Source of the DNA: Victivallales bacterium
GTDB lineage: Bacteria; Verrucomicrobiota; Lentisphaeria; Oligosphaerales; Oligosphaeraceae
Assembly (NCBI GenBank): GCA_017417585.1
Contig: JAFPYX010000057.1
Coordinates: forward strand, 1-57,300
Length of the DNA: 57,300 nt
Direction of reading: 5' to 3'
The notes below the pieces were generated by a model. The model did not search any database. It saw nothing but the letters and a program-made list of their open reading frames with translations, and was not told the origin of the DNA. A program made the position numbers and the translations under genes. Below, piece by piece: positions 1-9,241 of the stretch; position 1 is the stretch's first letter; each line of letters starts with the position of its first letter.

Positions 1-2133
1 GTCGTCACCGTCGTCGTCGTCATCGGAGCCGACGGAGGAAAGACGGCTCATCTTCTTCCGTGTACGCCACATGTCAAAGACACCGGCCTCAATATTGTAG
101 AAGCGGGTCTCCATGGGATCCATTTCAATCAACGGATGGGCCACGATGACCGAAGATTCCACAGTGCGGATTCTCAAGCTGAATTGCCAGGAGAGGTAGT
201 CCAGAACTTCACGCGGAGTGATGTTGACCAAATGGAGATTGACCATGGATTCCCCCAGCTCTTCGCCAGTGGAAAGGGCAGATTGGGAACCCATCATCGG
301 GTTTCCGGCCGCCATGCCGCCGCCATCGTACCCGTAACCGCCGCCATAGCCGCCGCCATAGCCGCCGCCCATATTGGCATTGTAGCCTTCATTGTAGGTC
401 GGGCCGAAGTTGGTGTTGAGTCCATGGATGGATCCGGCGGTCATCGGCTGTTGAGAGCCACCCTCGCCGCCACCGCCAACACCGCCTCCTCCTGCTTCAT
501 TGCCTACATATCCAGGAGGCTGATAACCGGCGATGCCAGCGTGCGAAGGCGGGGTGAGCATCGGGACAATGTTGACACCTATGCCCTCTGGGTCGGCTTT
601 CTTGATTTCGCGGGGGAGAATTTCGTTCAAGACATCGGAAAGCGACTCGTTGTCAATGGTGAGATTTTGAATGATAATTTCATCCAGACGCTTGCTGATG
701 CCCTGTGTTTCGTCATTCTTGCGAATGGTTTGAGTGCTGATGTTGTCGGCAGAACCGGCAATCAGCGGCGTGACAGGCTCGGACCAGCGCCAGCGCACTT
801 CGGAAATGCGGTCCTTCAGAAGAGCTTCAAGCTTGGCATCCGCCGCTTTGGACATCGCATCGCTGATTTTAGCCATCGCATGGATGGCCGTCAGGTTATA
901 GGGGTCTTGGATCAGAACCTGCTCAAAATATTCACGCGCTTCGGAGTAACGTCCATTCTGCAGGAAAACCTGACCTTTTTTCAGGTTGACCCGAATCTCC
1001 TGGTCACGACTGCTGGCATCGGGCATGAGGGTGTCTGTGGTGGTCATGGCGCGCACGACAGTCTCCCTCTTGATTTCCGTGAGTCGCTGAATGTCGCTGG
1101 AGAGCTTGTCCTCGCGAGCTGGAGTGATGATGTCTTTCAAGTCAGGCGCCTGGCGGCCGATTTCTGCGAGTTCCTTCTCTACCTCGTATGCATCGTCAAG
1201 GTGAAGTGCACTGATGGCAGTTTGACTCTCGGTCCAATCTTCTTCAGTAGCTTTGTGGCTTGCATACTTAAGTTCAAGGATGGCACAGGTCAAAAGATAC
1301 TCGCCTTCTTCGGGATTCTTCTGACCACGTAAAGAATAGATGTCAGCCAGCTTGGATTGCAGTTTGATGCGCAAATCCTCCAGTTCGTTGAGGGCCTTGC
1401 TCACCGTTTCATTGGGAATGACGTCCTGCGTGTCTTTGTTGGTTAGAATCCTTCCCGCCGCAAGCAAGTTTTTCAGTGCCTCGCGAGCCTTAATCTCAGC
1501 CTGGTCGAGTTCAGCATTGCTAAACACGGTGGCGGCGCTGGAATAACCGCGGGATGCTTCATCCAGCAGAAAAGTGGCGCGCTGAATGGCGTTATTGCTC
1601 TTTTGGATTTCCGCCTCATCTTGCGTTTGGCGAATCTGCAAGGTGAGTTGACTGCGAATCTGCTGGAGTTTTGCCTCAATTTGCTGCAATTCCAATGCTT
1701 TTGCGGAAATTTCATCCTTTTGGGAGGAGGAGAGGCTGGTACGCTCTTTGAGAATCCCGTAGATGGTACTCGCATCCTGGCCGTGCCGTGCAATTTCGCT
1801 ATCTTCTTTGGTCAGTTCACGCACCTGGTCTGGATGAAAGCCATCGTTCATAAGCCGAGTTGCCTCATCGAGCCTTTCATGCATGAACTGGATGTCGCGG
1901 GCACCAAGTTCCAGCAAGTCGTCACTGGACAACTGCTTGAACCAGCGGACACGCTTGCCGATGGTCGGGTCGTCTTCATCCAATTGATTGGACAACTGAC
2001 GCTCTCCCTCAATGACATAATCAGGCACTGTCTGGGCGCGCAGAGAAGTCGGCAATGAGACAAGGAAGAGCAGCGCACCGAGGACACTGCACACGGAATT
2101 CATTGCTTCGATGTGTTTTTGCGTCTTAACCAT
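1..2133 (-). CDS. Amuc_1098-like secretin of a type IV pilus-like system (3' end outside window)
   Basis: The reading frame is open from an ATG at 2133 to the first base of the window, 711 codons, so the C-terminal part is missing here. The N-terminus has a basic stretch and a hydrophobic segment ending in LRAQ, a typical signal peptide. Then come long charged helices (about residues 90-190), a TPR-like segment (about 350-430), and two secretin N-domain-like stretches (about 480-530 and 625-670), separated by a Gly/Tyr/Met-rich linker near 575-615. A visible acidic run of aspartates lies at the left edge. The secretin barrel itself should lie beyond the window. The start is supported by AAGGA three bases upstream; an inner ATG at 2103 is the alternative but gives an uncharged signal n-region. 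Last gene of the four-gene locus starting at 7166. The assignment rests on domain layout and on gene order matching Akkermansia Amuc_1098-1101. Confidence 0.75.
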   Translation of the reverse strand, partial: MVKTQKHIEAMNSVCSVLGALLFLVSLPTSLRAQTVPDYVIEGERQLSNQLDEDDPTIGKRVRWFKQLSSDDLLELGARDIQFMHERLDEATRLMNDGFHPDQVRELTKEDSEIARHGQDASTIYGILKERTSLSSSQKDEISAKALELQQIEAKLQQIRSQLTLQIRQTQDEAEIQKSNNAIQRATFLLDEASRGYSSAATVFSNAELDQAEIKAREALKNLLAAGRILTNKDTQDVIPNETVSKALNELEDLRIKLQSKLADIYSLRGQKNPEEGEYLLTCAILELKYASHKATEEDWTESQTAISALHLDDAYEVEKELAEIGRQAPDLKDIITPAREDKLSSDIQRLTEIKRETVVRAMTTTDTLMPDASSRDQEIRVNLKKGQVFLQNGRYSEAREYFEQVLIQDPYNLTAIHAMAKISDAMSKAADAKLEALLKDRISEVRWRWSEPVTPLIAGSADNISTQTIRKNDETQGISKRLDEIIIQNLTIDNESLSDVLNEILPREIKKADPEGIGVNIVPMLTPPSHAGIAGYQPPGYVGNEAGGGGVGGGGEGGSQQPMTAGSIHGLNTNFGPTYNEGYNANMGGGYGGGYGGGYGYDGGGMAAGNPMMGSQSALSTGEELGESMVNLHLVNITPREVLDYLSWQFSLRIRTVESSVIVAHPLIEMDPMETRFYNIEAGVFDMWRTRKKMSRLSSVGSDDDDDGDD

Positions 2134-2268
2134 GGGTCCTTCGCTTAACCTGCTCGTCCGCTTGCGTTAACAAGCAGGTTGCTTGTGTTGGTTGGTTGAT
2201 GTTTTTTATTAATTAAAGAATGAAAGGGTATCTGTGCCAATCCGATTCCATGGCACGACTGGCTGGAA

Positions 2269-3741
2269 TCAACGGCCAATGCCTCCCATGCCGGTGGAAC
2301 CTGGGGAGAAGAAGTAATCCTGTGAAGTAGGTTCGCCTGGGCGGCGTGGCAGGGGCAGCTTGTCGAGCATCGGCACCTCAATGGGGGCACCAATGGGGGC
2401 GCCCCCTGCTTCGGAAAGTTGCTGGACCCAGACAATGTCCTTGCTGTCTTCTCCTTCTCCGTCGGGCGGCTGAATATCCAGAACCCGGTAGTATTCAGTA
2501 ACCAGCCCTTCGGCCTCGGGATGTAGCAAAGCATCATTTTTATCCAGGAGGGTGAAGATTTTCTGCAAGACAAACATGTCGCCGACATGGAGGCGGAACC
2601 GGAGCGGCGGTTCATTGTCATTTGGGAAACTTCCGCCCATTCCACCGCCGACATCACCGCCCATGCCTCCTCTGGGGGAATTCCCGGCACCCATCATCGC
2701 GCCGGGTCCCATCATTGCGCCAGGCCCCATCATGCCACCGTCATTGCGATTGTTCGCCTTTTCGCGCTGTTCGAGCATCTTCTCGTAATCTTCCTGCGTG
2801 ATGGCGGGTTTGCCCATCTGTTCGATATCGCGTGTCTGCGGGCGTTGTTGGCGAGAATGCGAGGCCTGATAAAGGAAATCAACGGAATAAGCCTTCTCTT
2901 GCGTGGGTGTATTCAAACGGATGGTGTACTCCAAGCCAGTCGCATCGCGAATCACAATGCTGTCAGTGGAAGGGATGGAGACTAGAGTGTAGTCGGTACT
3001 TTGAATTTTTTCGCCAGCCTTGACATCAGTGGTTCTGGGATTTTCATTGATGGAGAGGGCTGCCTTCCACGTGCTCTGGTCGGAATCAAAGGCCTTTACT
3101 CGTTTAAGCACGACGGGAATATTGGAACGCCGTGCCTGGCCGTCGCGGCGAAGCAGGAATGCCAGTGCGGGTCTGCTCTTGGCGTCCATCATGTCGGTTC
3201 CAGCGCGGTATTCTTCAATATTCAGGAAACCGTCGGAGTCGAAATCATTCATTGAATCATAAGGATAACGGTAGTTGAGGATAGGGGCGGCCGCCTTTTC
3301 CGCCAAATCAGGAATGCCATCCTTATCCAGGTCATCCGATGGAAGAGTTTCCGGACCAATTGTTTCCTGGGTGGCGTTGCAGAACGGGCAAATGTCCGCT
3401 TTGAAAGGGATTGCATAGCCACACTGAGGACTTTTGCAGATGACATATTGCCCACCGTCAAAGAGACCACTAGAGGCTGGGTCGCCATTGGTTTGCAGAT
3501 TGAAGGCAAGTTCTGGCGGATTCAGCATGTCATTCAATTGGCGAAGCTTGCTGGCATCAAGCGCTTCGACCATCTTCTTCCCAGTGGCGACCCTGTTCTT
3601 GTCACGCATTTCCTCGCTGACCTTGGCGGTCTCTTCCACTTGCTGAGTGCTATTGTCAGAGACGTGCTTGATCATCCAAATCAAGCACAAAAGGCAAACA
3701 GCGAGAATAATCTTCTCAAAATGTTTCGCTAGGAAATTCAA
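2269..3741 (-). CDS. Amuc_1099-like pilus-associated inner-membrane protein
   Basis: A 490-residue protein with one N-terminal membrane anchor (about residues 9-25) and the rest presumably periplasmic. Residues 102-121 form a zinc-ribbon-like CX4C-X10-CX2C cluster. Two aspartate-rich calcium-type loops follow (DLDKDG near 137-142 and DFDSDG near 166-171), as in thrombospondin type 3 or EF-hand-like repeats. Residues 335-370 are Met/Gly/Pro-rich. Its place between the Amuc_1100-like gene and the secretin matches the Akkermansia pilus-like locus. A role as a PilO/PilP-like connector between inner-membrane complex and secretin is inference. The zinc-ribbon and calcium loops are seen directly; metal binding is untested. 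Confidence 0.7.
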   Translation of the reverse strand: MNFLAKHFEKIILAVCLLCLIWMIKHVSDNSTQQVEETAKVSEEMRDKNRVATGKKMVEALDASKLRQLNDMLNPPELAFNLQTNGDPASSGLFDGGQYVICKSPQCGYAIPFKADICPFCNATQETIGPETLPSDDLDKDGIPDLAEKAAAPILNYRYPYDSMNDFDSDGFLNIEEYRAGTDMMDAKSRPALAFLLRRDGQARRSNIPVVLKRVKAFDSDQSTWKAALSINENPRTTDVKAGEKIQSTDYTLVSIPSTDSIVIRDATGLEYTIRLNTPTQEKAYSVDFLYQASHSRQQRPQTRDIEQMGKPAITQEDYEKMLEQREKANNRNDGGMMGPGAMMGPGAMMGAGNSPRGGMGGDVGGGMGGSFPNDNEPPLRFRLHVGDMFVLQKIFTLLDKNDALLHPEAEGLVTEYYRVLDIQPPDGEGEDSKDIVWVQQLSEAGGAPIGAPIEVPMLDKLPLPRRPGEPTSQDYFFSPGSTGMGGIGR

Positions 3742-3800
3742 ACTGTGACCTCAATTCGGTTAAGAGTGAATGTAATGCGTAAACTGCTACGGGGGAGGAG

Positions 3801-4919
3801 TCAGGAATCGTCCTCTTCCTCATCCTCTTCCGTGCCGTCACCCGACGACTTGAATTCCAACAAGTCAAGCGTCAGATTGATTTGAATGCGCCGTGGAGTA
3901 CGGAAAACCAGGTAATCCTGACGTTTGGGAGGTTCATAGACCAGCGCGTTGGAGTCAATGTTCTGTCCATCCATGGAACCGGTTCCGCCCATGCCCATTA
4001 CTCGCGGCGACATGTCGTCCATTCCCATTCCGCCCATGCCCATGCCCATGCCGCCCATGCCCATGCCCATGCCGCCCATGCGTTCGTTGTTGCTGTTGGC
4101 AGCATTCAGCCTGGCTTCTTGGCGCTGTTCAATTTCCGCACGGCGCTGCAGGACGATGTCGTAAAACTCCTCGGCAGGGCTATTGCTGGTGGGGACGATG
4201 AAATTCATGTTCCGAATGACGAACAGCATCGTGGGGTCGAAGGAGAAATTGTTGACCAGTTTTTGGATGGTCATTTCATCCCCCTCGACACTGATGATGA
4301 TTGGCGTAACCGTGTATTCCGATTCCTCTTCAACTACCAGCCCACGGGGGAATTCCAAAGTATTGATGGTTTTCACGCCGGAATTGACAATGATCTGGAT
4401 CAGCTTTTCATAAATGACTAGCTGGCGAAAGATATTCGGGAAATCTGATGTCGGGATGGGGGCGGACTGCCGCGCAAGTACGTAGAAAAGTCCGCCAATT
4501 GGCGTGGCGCAGTTCCATTCGACTTTATTGTTCAAGATAGTGTCTGTCAATTTACTTAGGCGCTTATCCAGTTCATCCTTTGCCTGACCATCGGTCTTCG
4601 GCAATGCGGGCTGAAATGAAAACCGTTTGATCAGCTCGTTGTGGAGGTCGTTACTATGTTCCTCGGCTATGCCTTGGTTGTTGGCAGCAATCATGGCATT
4701 AACCAGCACGTCATCGCCATGAACATTCTTTTCCGTGAGAAGAATGTTCCAGCCAGCCGAGTTGATATTGTTCTTTGTCGTCTGTGCCTGGTCAACTCTT
4801 TTCTCATTGGCGTCCTTCATTTCCTTGTAGCTGAAGATTTGCTTCAACTCAATTGCCATCAAGACAATGAAGGCAACTGCGCAAAGCAGAAGACCCCAAT
4901 TTTTCTTCAAGAATTCCAT
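3801..4919 (-). CDS. Amuc_1100-like pilus-associated membrane protein
   Basis: A 372-residue protein with a single N-terminal transmembrane helix (about residues 8-24), a long helical region, then an alpha/beta domain resembling PilO-type folds (about 135-245). Residues 281-313 are an almost pure Met/Gly repeat and the C-terminus is a run of Glu/Asp. Layout and neighbours fit the Amuc_1100 family, whose Akkermansia member is a known outer-surface immunomodulatory protein. Its likely job is to join the PilM-PilN protein to the periplasmic part of the pilus-like machine. The family call rests mainly on architecture and gene order rather than on strong motifs. Confidence 0.65.
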   Translation of the reverse strand: MEFLKKNWGLLLCAVAFIVLMAIELKQIFSYKEMKDANEKRVDQAQTTKNNINSAGWNILLTEKNVHGDDVLVNAMIAANNQGIAEEHSNDLHNELIKRFSFQPALPKTDGQAKDELDKRLSKLTDTILNNKVEWNCATPIGGLFYVLARQSAPIPTSDFPNIFRQLVIYEKLIQIIVNSGVKTINTLEFPRGLVVEEESEYTVTPIIISVEGDEMTIQKLVNNFSFDPTMLFVIRNMNFIVPTSNSPAEEFYDIVLQRRAEIEQRQEARLNAANSNNERMGGMGMGMGGMGMGMGGMGMDDMSPRVMGMGGTGSMDGQNIDSNALVYEPPKRQDYLVFRTPRRIQINLTLDLLEFKSSGDGTEEDEEEDDS

Positions 4920-4962
4920 AACTAGCGTGTCTTGAAAATGATTTGTTCAGCGAAGGTGTGAT

Positions 4963-5007
4963 TGATGTTCGAGAACTGCTTTTTGCGTTTTGCTATTCTG
5001 AACATCA
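4963..5007 (-). other. Intercistronic hairpin between pilM-like and Amuc_1100-like genes
   Basis: The arms 4963-4975 and 4996-5007 can pair over about 12 positions with one bulge, with a 20-base loop. It sits in the 150-base gap of an otherwise tight operon, so it may be an mRNA processing or stability element. There is no T-tract in either direction. Confidence 0.35.
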
Positions 5008-5069
5008 AACAGGCATCTTGCTTTCTAGGAGAAGCCCAAGCCGAAGAACACAAGGAAAACTAGTGGCTG

Positions 5070-7166
5070 CTAATCACGCGAACCATGGCGGCGACGACCG
5101 GAACGTCCTGTCCCTGTCCCGACACCGCCACCACCCATGGCACCCTGGCGGTTCGCATTGTTGAACTGCCAGTCGTAAGATTCCATCGGAATTTCCAGTT
5201 TTAATTGGATTTCGAAATCCTTGCCGTTGGCAAACAGTTCGCTCTTTAGAAGAGTGCGCATCGCGGTCATCGTCGGGTCAGAACTGAAGAGGCGGGATTT
5301 CCGAAGGTTACGAACAAAGAGGTATTCACCGGATTGATCAAGAGCCTGCGGAGCTTCGTTGGGAGAATCCTGACTCGATTCCGCAATCTCCTCCTCGTCC
5401 TCGGAGTTGTCTTCCTCCTCGTCTTCATCGGAACTGTTATCGCCTTCTCCAACCTCAAAGGGGAATCTGGGTTCCGGAGGAAGTTGGGGGTCGGTTCCCA
5501 GACCGGTGCCGAAAGGAGTAATCGTATGTGCGGATATTTCAAAGCCTGCGATTGCCTTTTTGGCAACGGACTGCGCACCCGTCCCCATGCCCATATCCGC
5601 TCCGGCCATCATGCTGCTCATGTCATCCATCATTTCCATGCCCCCCATCATTCCCATTCCGCCGCCTGTGGTGACGGAGGTGTCTTTCACCACCGTTGTT
5701 TCCACCACGGGAGCAATGTTTCCCATGATAGGTGTGATGTTGTCAATCCAGACAGTGGCAGGTTTGGCACGGAAAATCTCTTCAATGATGAGCGGCCATT
5801 TTGTTCGTTCAAGTAAAAATTTATTCAAGGTGTCCACGCTTTCAATGGCGGAATCCGCATTGCTGATCGCTCCCGTGATCTTCTTAAAACTGCTCTCCAG
5901 CGGGGAAACCATTCCCTCATAAATCTCCGCGCGTTCTTTTGACTGCTCGGCGGCCGCCTTTGAGCCGCGCTCGGCAACGAACGTCATCGCCAGAAGGCAA
6001 AGCATCGCCGCGATGAAATAGGGCTTTTTCGAAGAGAGACGTTGCTGGCGCATAATCTTGCGCGGCAACAGGTTGATTTCGACCGGGCAGGATCGCACAT
6101 AACGCATGGCCAGACCGACGACCTCGCCGAACATGTGTGCGACGGCGGCAAGTTTTTCGCGATCAATGGAGGGGGCCAGCGAGACAACGGTCAGGGGGTT
6201 GAAATATTCGACCTTCAAGTCGAATTTTTGGCTGAAGAAGACATCGCAATAGGTGAGGATGGAGGAGCCGCCGGTCAGGTAAATCGTCGTCGGCATGGAC
6301 CCGCCCTGCTGGGAGCGATAAATATTGATGGAGCGGGAGATTTCGCCGTGTAGACGGCTCATGACATTGCGTATGATCTTGGCAATGTGCGTAGCGGCCT
6401 CAGAAGTGGCGCCGACGTTATCGGTGTGCCCCAGGTCGACGAAACCATGGTGACGCTTCAGCTCTTCGGCTTCCGGCAGACCGATGCCAAATTCCTTGGC
6501 AATCTGCTGAGTGATGGAATAGCCGGCGATGGGAATTGAACGGGCGAAGAAACGGTTTCCTTCAATGAACAGCAGGTTGGTCGAACGGCCGCCGATGGAG
6601 ACGACCAGAGAACTGCTGGTTTCCCCGAGGCCATTGGCACGTGCGCTATTGTAACAGGCAACCGGAGCTAGGTCAATCAGAATAGGTCGGAGGCCGACAT
6701 TTCGTATGGCCTGGGTGTATTGCTCAACGAGGTCGCGCTTGAGGACAACCGACATGACCTCCAACGAGTTGCTTGTTTCGGTCTGTTCGTCAAAGGCGAT
6801 TAACTGATAATCCAGGCAGATGTCTTCCAAGGCAAACGGAAGATTGCGCTTGGCCTCGAATTCGGCCAGTTGTCGAATCTGCTTTTTGTCATTCTTCATG
6901 TTGCTGATACGCCCGAAGCGCAGCAACGCGGATTGACCGGAGAGGGAGACCAGGGTCTGCCGTGCCTTCACGCCACTTTCCAACAGCATCTGGCGTAACA
7001 CGCCTTCGACCACGCCCATGCGGGTCTCCTCCGAGAGTTCCTCTTCATACTCCCGGTAGGCAAAGACCGTCATGGTCATTTGTCCCGCATCATCAATTTC
7101 AAACTCCCCCAGCTTGATACTGGTGGCACCGATATCTACGGTCAGGAATTTTTCGTTCTTTGCCAT
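5070..7166 (-). CDS. pilM: PilM-PilN fusion protein of the pilus-like system (Amuc_1101-like)
   Basis: A 698-residue protein. Residues 1-355 are a PilM actin-like ATPase: VDIGATSIK near the N-terminus is the phosphate-1 loop, VSIGG near 189-193 a second nucleotide loop, and LTGG near 297-300 the adenosine motif. At 364-368 the sequence INLLP, the hallmark of PilN N-termini, is followed by a basic stretch and a membrane helix (about 384-398), then a PilN-like periplasmic helix and domain. Residues 502-530 are Met/Gly-rich and 577-598 very acidic. PilM and PilN are usually separate proteins whose cytoplasmic contact is made through that same INLLP peptide, so the fusion is structurally sensible. 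First gene of the operon; start at 7166 follows GAAAGA-like purines. Confidence 0.85.
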   Translation of the reverse strand: MAKNEKFLTVDIGATSIKLGEFEIDDAGQMTMTVFAYREYEEELSEETRMGVVEGVLRQMLLESGVKARQTLVSLSGQSALLRFGRISNMKNDKKQIRQLAEFEAKRNLPFALEDICLDYQLIAFDEQTETSNSLEVMSVVLKRDLVEQYTQAIRNVGLRPILIDLAPVACYNSARANGLGETSSSLVVSIGGRSTNLLFIEGNRFFARSIPIAGYSITQQIAKEFGIGLPEAEELKRHHGFVDLGHTDNVGATSEAATHIAKIIRNVMSRLHGEISRSINIYRSQQGGSMPTTIYLTGGSSILTYCDVFFSQKFDLKVEYFNPLTVVSLAPSIDREKLAAVAHMFGEVVGLAMRYVRSCPVEINLLPRKIMRQQRLSSKKPYFIAAMLCLLAMTFVAERGSKAAAEQSKERAEIYEGMVSPLESSFKKITGAISNADSAIESVDTLNKFLLERTKWPLIIEEIFRAKPATVWIDNITPIMGNIAPVVETTVVKDTSVTTGGGMGMMGGMEMMDDMSSMMAGADMGMGTGAQSVAKKAIAGFEISAHTITPFGTGLGTDPQLPPEPRFPFEVGEGDNSSDEDEEEDNSEDEEEIAESSQDSPNEAPQALDQSGEYLFVRNLRKSRLFSSDPTMTAMRTLLKSELFANGKDFEIQLKLEIPMESYDWQFNNANRQGAMGGGGVGTGTGRSGRRRHGSRD

Positions 7167-7289
7167 GATGAAATCTTTCTGGAGTTAGTTGCCAGCCAAA
7201 AGGATTCTCAACTGCCGACACCCATCGAAAAAACAACTGGATGCAATGGAGGAGACGTCTGAAAGAGGCAACGAAGGAAATGTTTAACC

Positions 7290-7316
7290 TATTACCATAC
7301 CTATTTTCTCTGACAA
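7290..7316 (-). promoter_or_regulatory. Possible promoter of the pilus locus
   Basis: On the minus strand TTGTCA lies 16 bases before TAATAG, about 125-145 bases upstream of the pilM-like start. The -35 match is good, the -10 is weak. Apart from this and the terminator at 7467-7509, I see nothing else in the gap 7167-7532; a 63-codon frame there has no coding character. Confidence 0.25.
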
Positions 7317-7466
7317 TTCAAGTCGATGGAGGAAAAATTTTTCTTGGATTTGCAAAAAAAGTCCCTTTTTCCTCTCATTCTTGCGAAAATACGCATTTGA
7401 AATGTCCTGCGGCACTTGCGGCCAATCTGTGGATTGGCTGGGAATAATGCCGGGGCTTCGTCCAAA

Positions 7467-7509
7467 AAGAATCAAAGCAACTGCGGGACCGTAGAGGCCA
7501 TGCAGTTGC
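7467..7509 (-). terminator. Rho-independent terminator after guaB
   Basis: Read on the minus strand, an 8-bp perfect stem (GCAACTGC / GCAGTTGC, arms 7502-7509 and 7477-7484) is followed by a T-rich tract ending in TTTTT. It lies just beyond the guaB stop and before the pilus locus, separating the two transcription units. Confidence 0.5.
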
Positions 7510-7532
7510 CTTGAAGGACAAAACCGGAAATG

Positions 7533-9035
7533 TCAGCCGGCACTGTAGTTCGGAGCGTCTTTGTGCAGAATGACGTCGTGCGGATGAGCCTCGTGTAACC
7601 CGGCGGCAGAAATGCGAACGAATCTGGCGTTCTGCTGAAGGGCGGGGATGTCTCGTGCTCCCAGGTATCCCAGTGAGAATCGCAAACCGCCGAGGTATTG
7701 GTTGAGTACATCGGCCACGGATCCCCGGTAGGGGATCATGCTTTCGATGCCCTGGGGGACCAGCTTGCTTTCGGCGACTTCCGCCGAAACCCCATAGCGT
7801 TCACGGCTTCCGCGGCCGTGCTTCATGGCGTCAACAGACCCCATTCCACGGTATATTACATAAGTGCGTCCCTGGTGGAGGATACGTTCGCCGGGGCACT
7901 CCTCGGTGCCGGCCAGAGCGGATCCCATCATGACGGAGGAAGCGCCAACGGCCAAAGCCTTGGCGACATCGCCGGAGTGGGCGATTCCCCCATCGGCGAT
8001 GATCGGGATTTCGTCGCCGACGCCTTTCCATGCATTGTAGACTGCGGAGAGCTGTGGTACGCCGACACCGGCGACGACACGGGTGGTGCAGATGGAACCG
8101 GGGCCGACGCCGACTTTGACGGCATCCGCACCGCATTCCAGCATCGCCTTGGCGCCTTCGACAGTGCAGACATTGCCGGCCACGACATCAACCTGCGGGA
8201 AACGCTTTTTGATTTCACGGACGGTGTCCATGACATTCTTGGAATGTCCATGGGCGGAATCGACGATCAGCGCGTCCGTGCCGACGGCGACCAGCGCCTC
8301 AATACGCTCGAAGTCGTGCGGACCGACAGCTGCGGCGACACGGAGGCGATGGTGTGCATCGCGGTTGAAGTTCGGCTCCATGTTGTCCAGGAGTGTGCGG
8401 ACGTCTTCAAAGGAATACAGTCCGCAGAGACGCCCGTCGGAGTCAACCAGCGGGAGTTTCCCGATCCGGTTCTTGAGCATCACCTGGAACGCGGTCTCCA
8501 TGTCGGTTCCAGGAGGGGCGGTGATCAGTTTGCCCAGCGGAGTCATCGCCTGGGCGACGGGCATGTCGAACTTGGTGAGATAGCGCAAGTCGCGATTCGT
8601 GAAAAGCCCTACGAGGCGTCCGTTTTCATCCAGAATCGGAAAGCCATTGAATTTATAGTTCTTGACCCGTTTTTCGTTGATGATTTCATAGACCTTCATG
8701 TTTTGGCGGAAGGTCACTGGCTTTTCAATGACGCCGTTGAGATAGTGCTTGACCTGTGCCGCTTGTTCCGCCTGCGCCTGCGGGGTGAGATTCTTGTGGA
8801 TGACGCCAATGCCGCCCAGCATGGCCATGGCGATGGCCATCTTGCTCTCCGTCACCGTGTCCATTGCGGCGGAGATAAAGGGCGCGTTGAGGGAGATGTT
8901 GCGCGAAAACTTGGTGGCCGTGGAGGCTTCGGCGGGCATGAAGTCCGCATAATGCAGTTCAAGCGAGACATCGTTGAAAGTGAGTGCCTCATACTTGAAT
9001 GAGTCCATAAAGCTGGCAATGTCGTGGTTGACCAT
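7533..9035 (-). CDS. guaB: IMP dehydrogenase
   Basis: A 500-residue full-length IMP dehydrogenase, which oxidises IMP to XMP with NAD, the committed step to GMP. The catalytic loop GPGSICTTR with its active-site cysteine, the phosphate-binding loops IADGGI and GSALAGTEE, and the GMGS flap region are all visible. Two CBS domains lie in the insert at about residues 95-210, containing the regulatory Bateman module. The barrel start [11 protein letters not shown] is intact. It is transcribed alone or at the end of the housekeeping run; a 206-base AT-rich gap upstream (9036-9241) probably holds its own promoter. Nothing unusual in the sequence. Confidence 0.97.
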   Translation of the reverse strand: MVNHDIASFMDSFKYEALTFNDVSLELHYADFMPAEASTATKFSRNISLNAPFISAAMDTVTESKMAIAMAMLGGIGVIHKNLTPQAQAEQAAQVKHYLNGVIEKPVTFRQNMKVYEIINEKRVKNYKFNGFPILDENGRLVGLFTNRDLRYLTKFDMPVAQAMTPLGKLITAPPGTDMETAFQVMLKNRIGKLPLVDSDGRLCGLYSFEDVRTLLDNMEPNFNRDAHHRLRVAAAVGPHDFERIEALVAVGTDALIVDSAHGHSKNVMDTVREIKKRFPQVDVVAGNVCTVEGAKAMLECGADAVKVGVGPGSICTTRVVAGVGVPQLSAVYNAWKGVGDEIPIIADGGIAHSGDVAKALAVGASSVMMGSALAGTEECPGERILHQGRTYVIYRGMGSVDAMKHGRGSRERYGVSAEVAESKLVPQGIESMIPYRGSVADVLNQYLGGLRFSLGYLGARDIPALQQNARFVRISAAGLHEAHPHDVILHKDAPNYSAG

Positions 9036-9241
9036 CGGAATAATCCCTTTCAGACGTTTGGCGGTGATTGAAGGTTTGGTTGACTCACGGAGTCGTTGCC
9101 GGTTTAATATATATGCTTTTTCCCCGCCAATTGCCGATGCGGTGAGATTTTCCGTATGATGAGTTAAAAATAGGAAATAGGATGCGGCGTTCGTCGTTTT
9201 GAGTCCCGTGCCGTTTTCCAGACGTATCCATCGGCGTGGTT

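Noticed and set aside
136..1332. 398-codon plus-strand frame
   Set aside because: Antisense to the secretin gene, whose uninterrupted frame runs to the window edge.
7284..7475. 63-codon minus-strand ORF
   Set aside because: Overlaps promoter and terminator signals, no ribosome binding site, unlike coding sequence.
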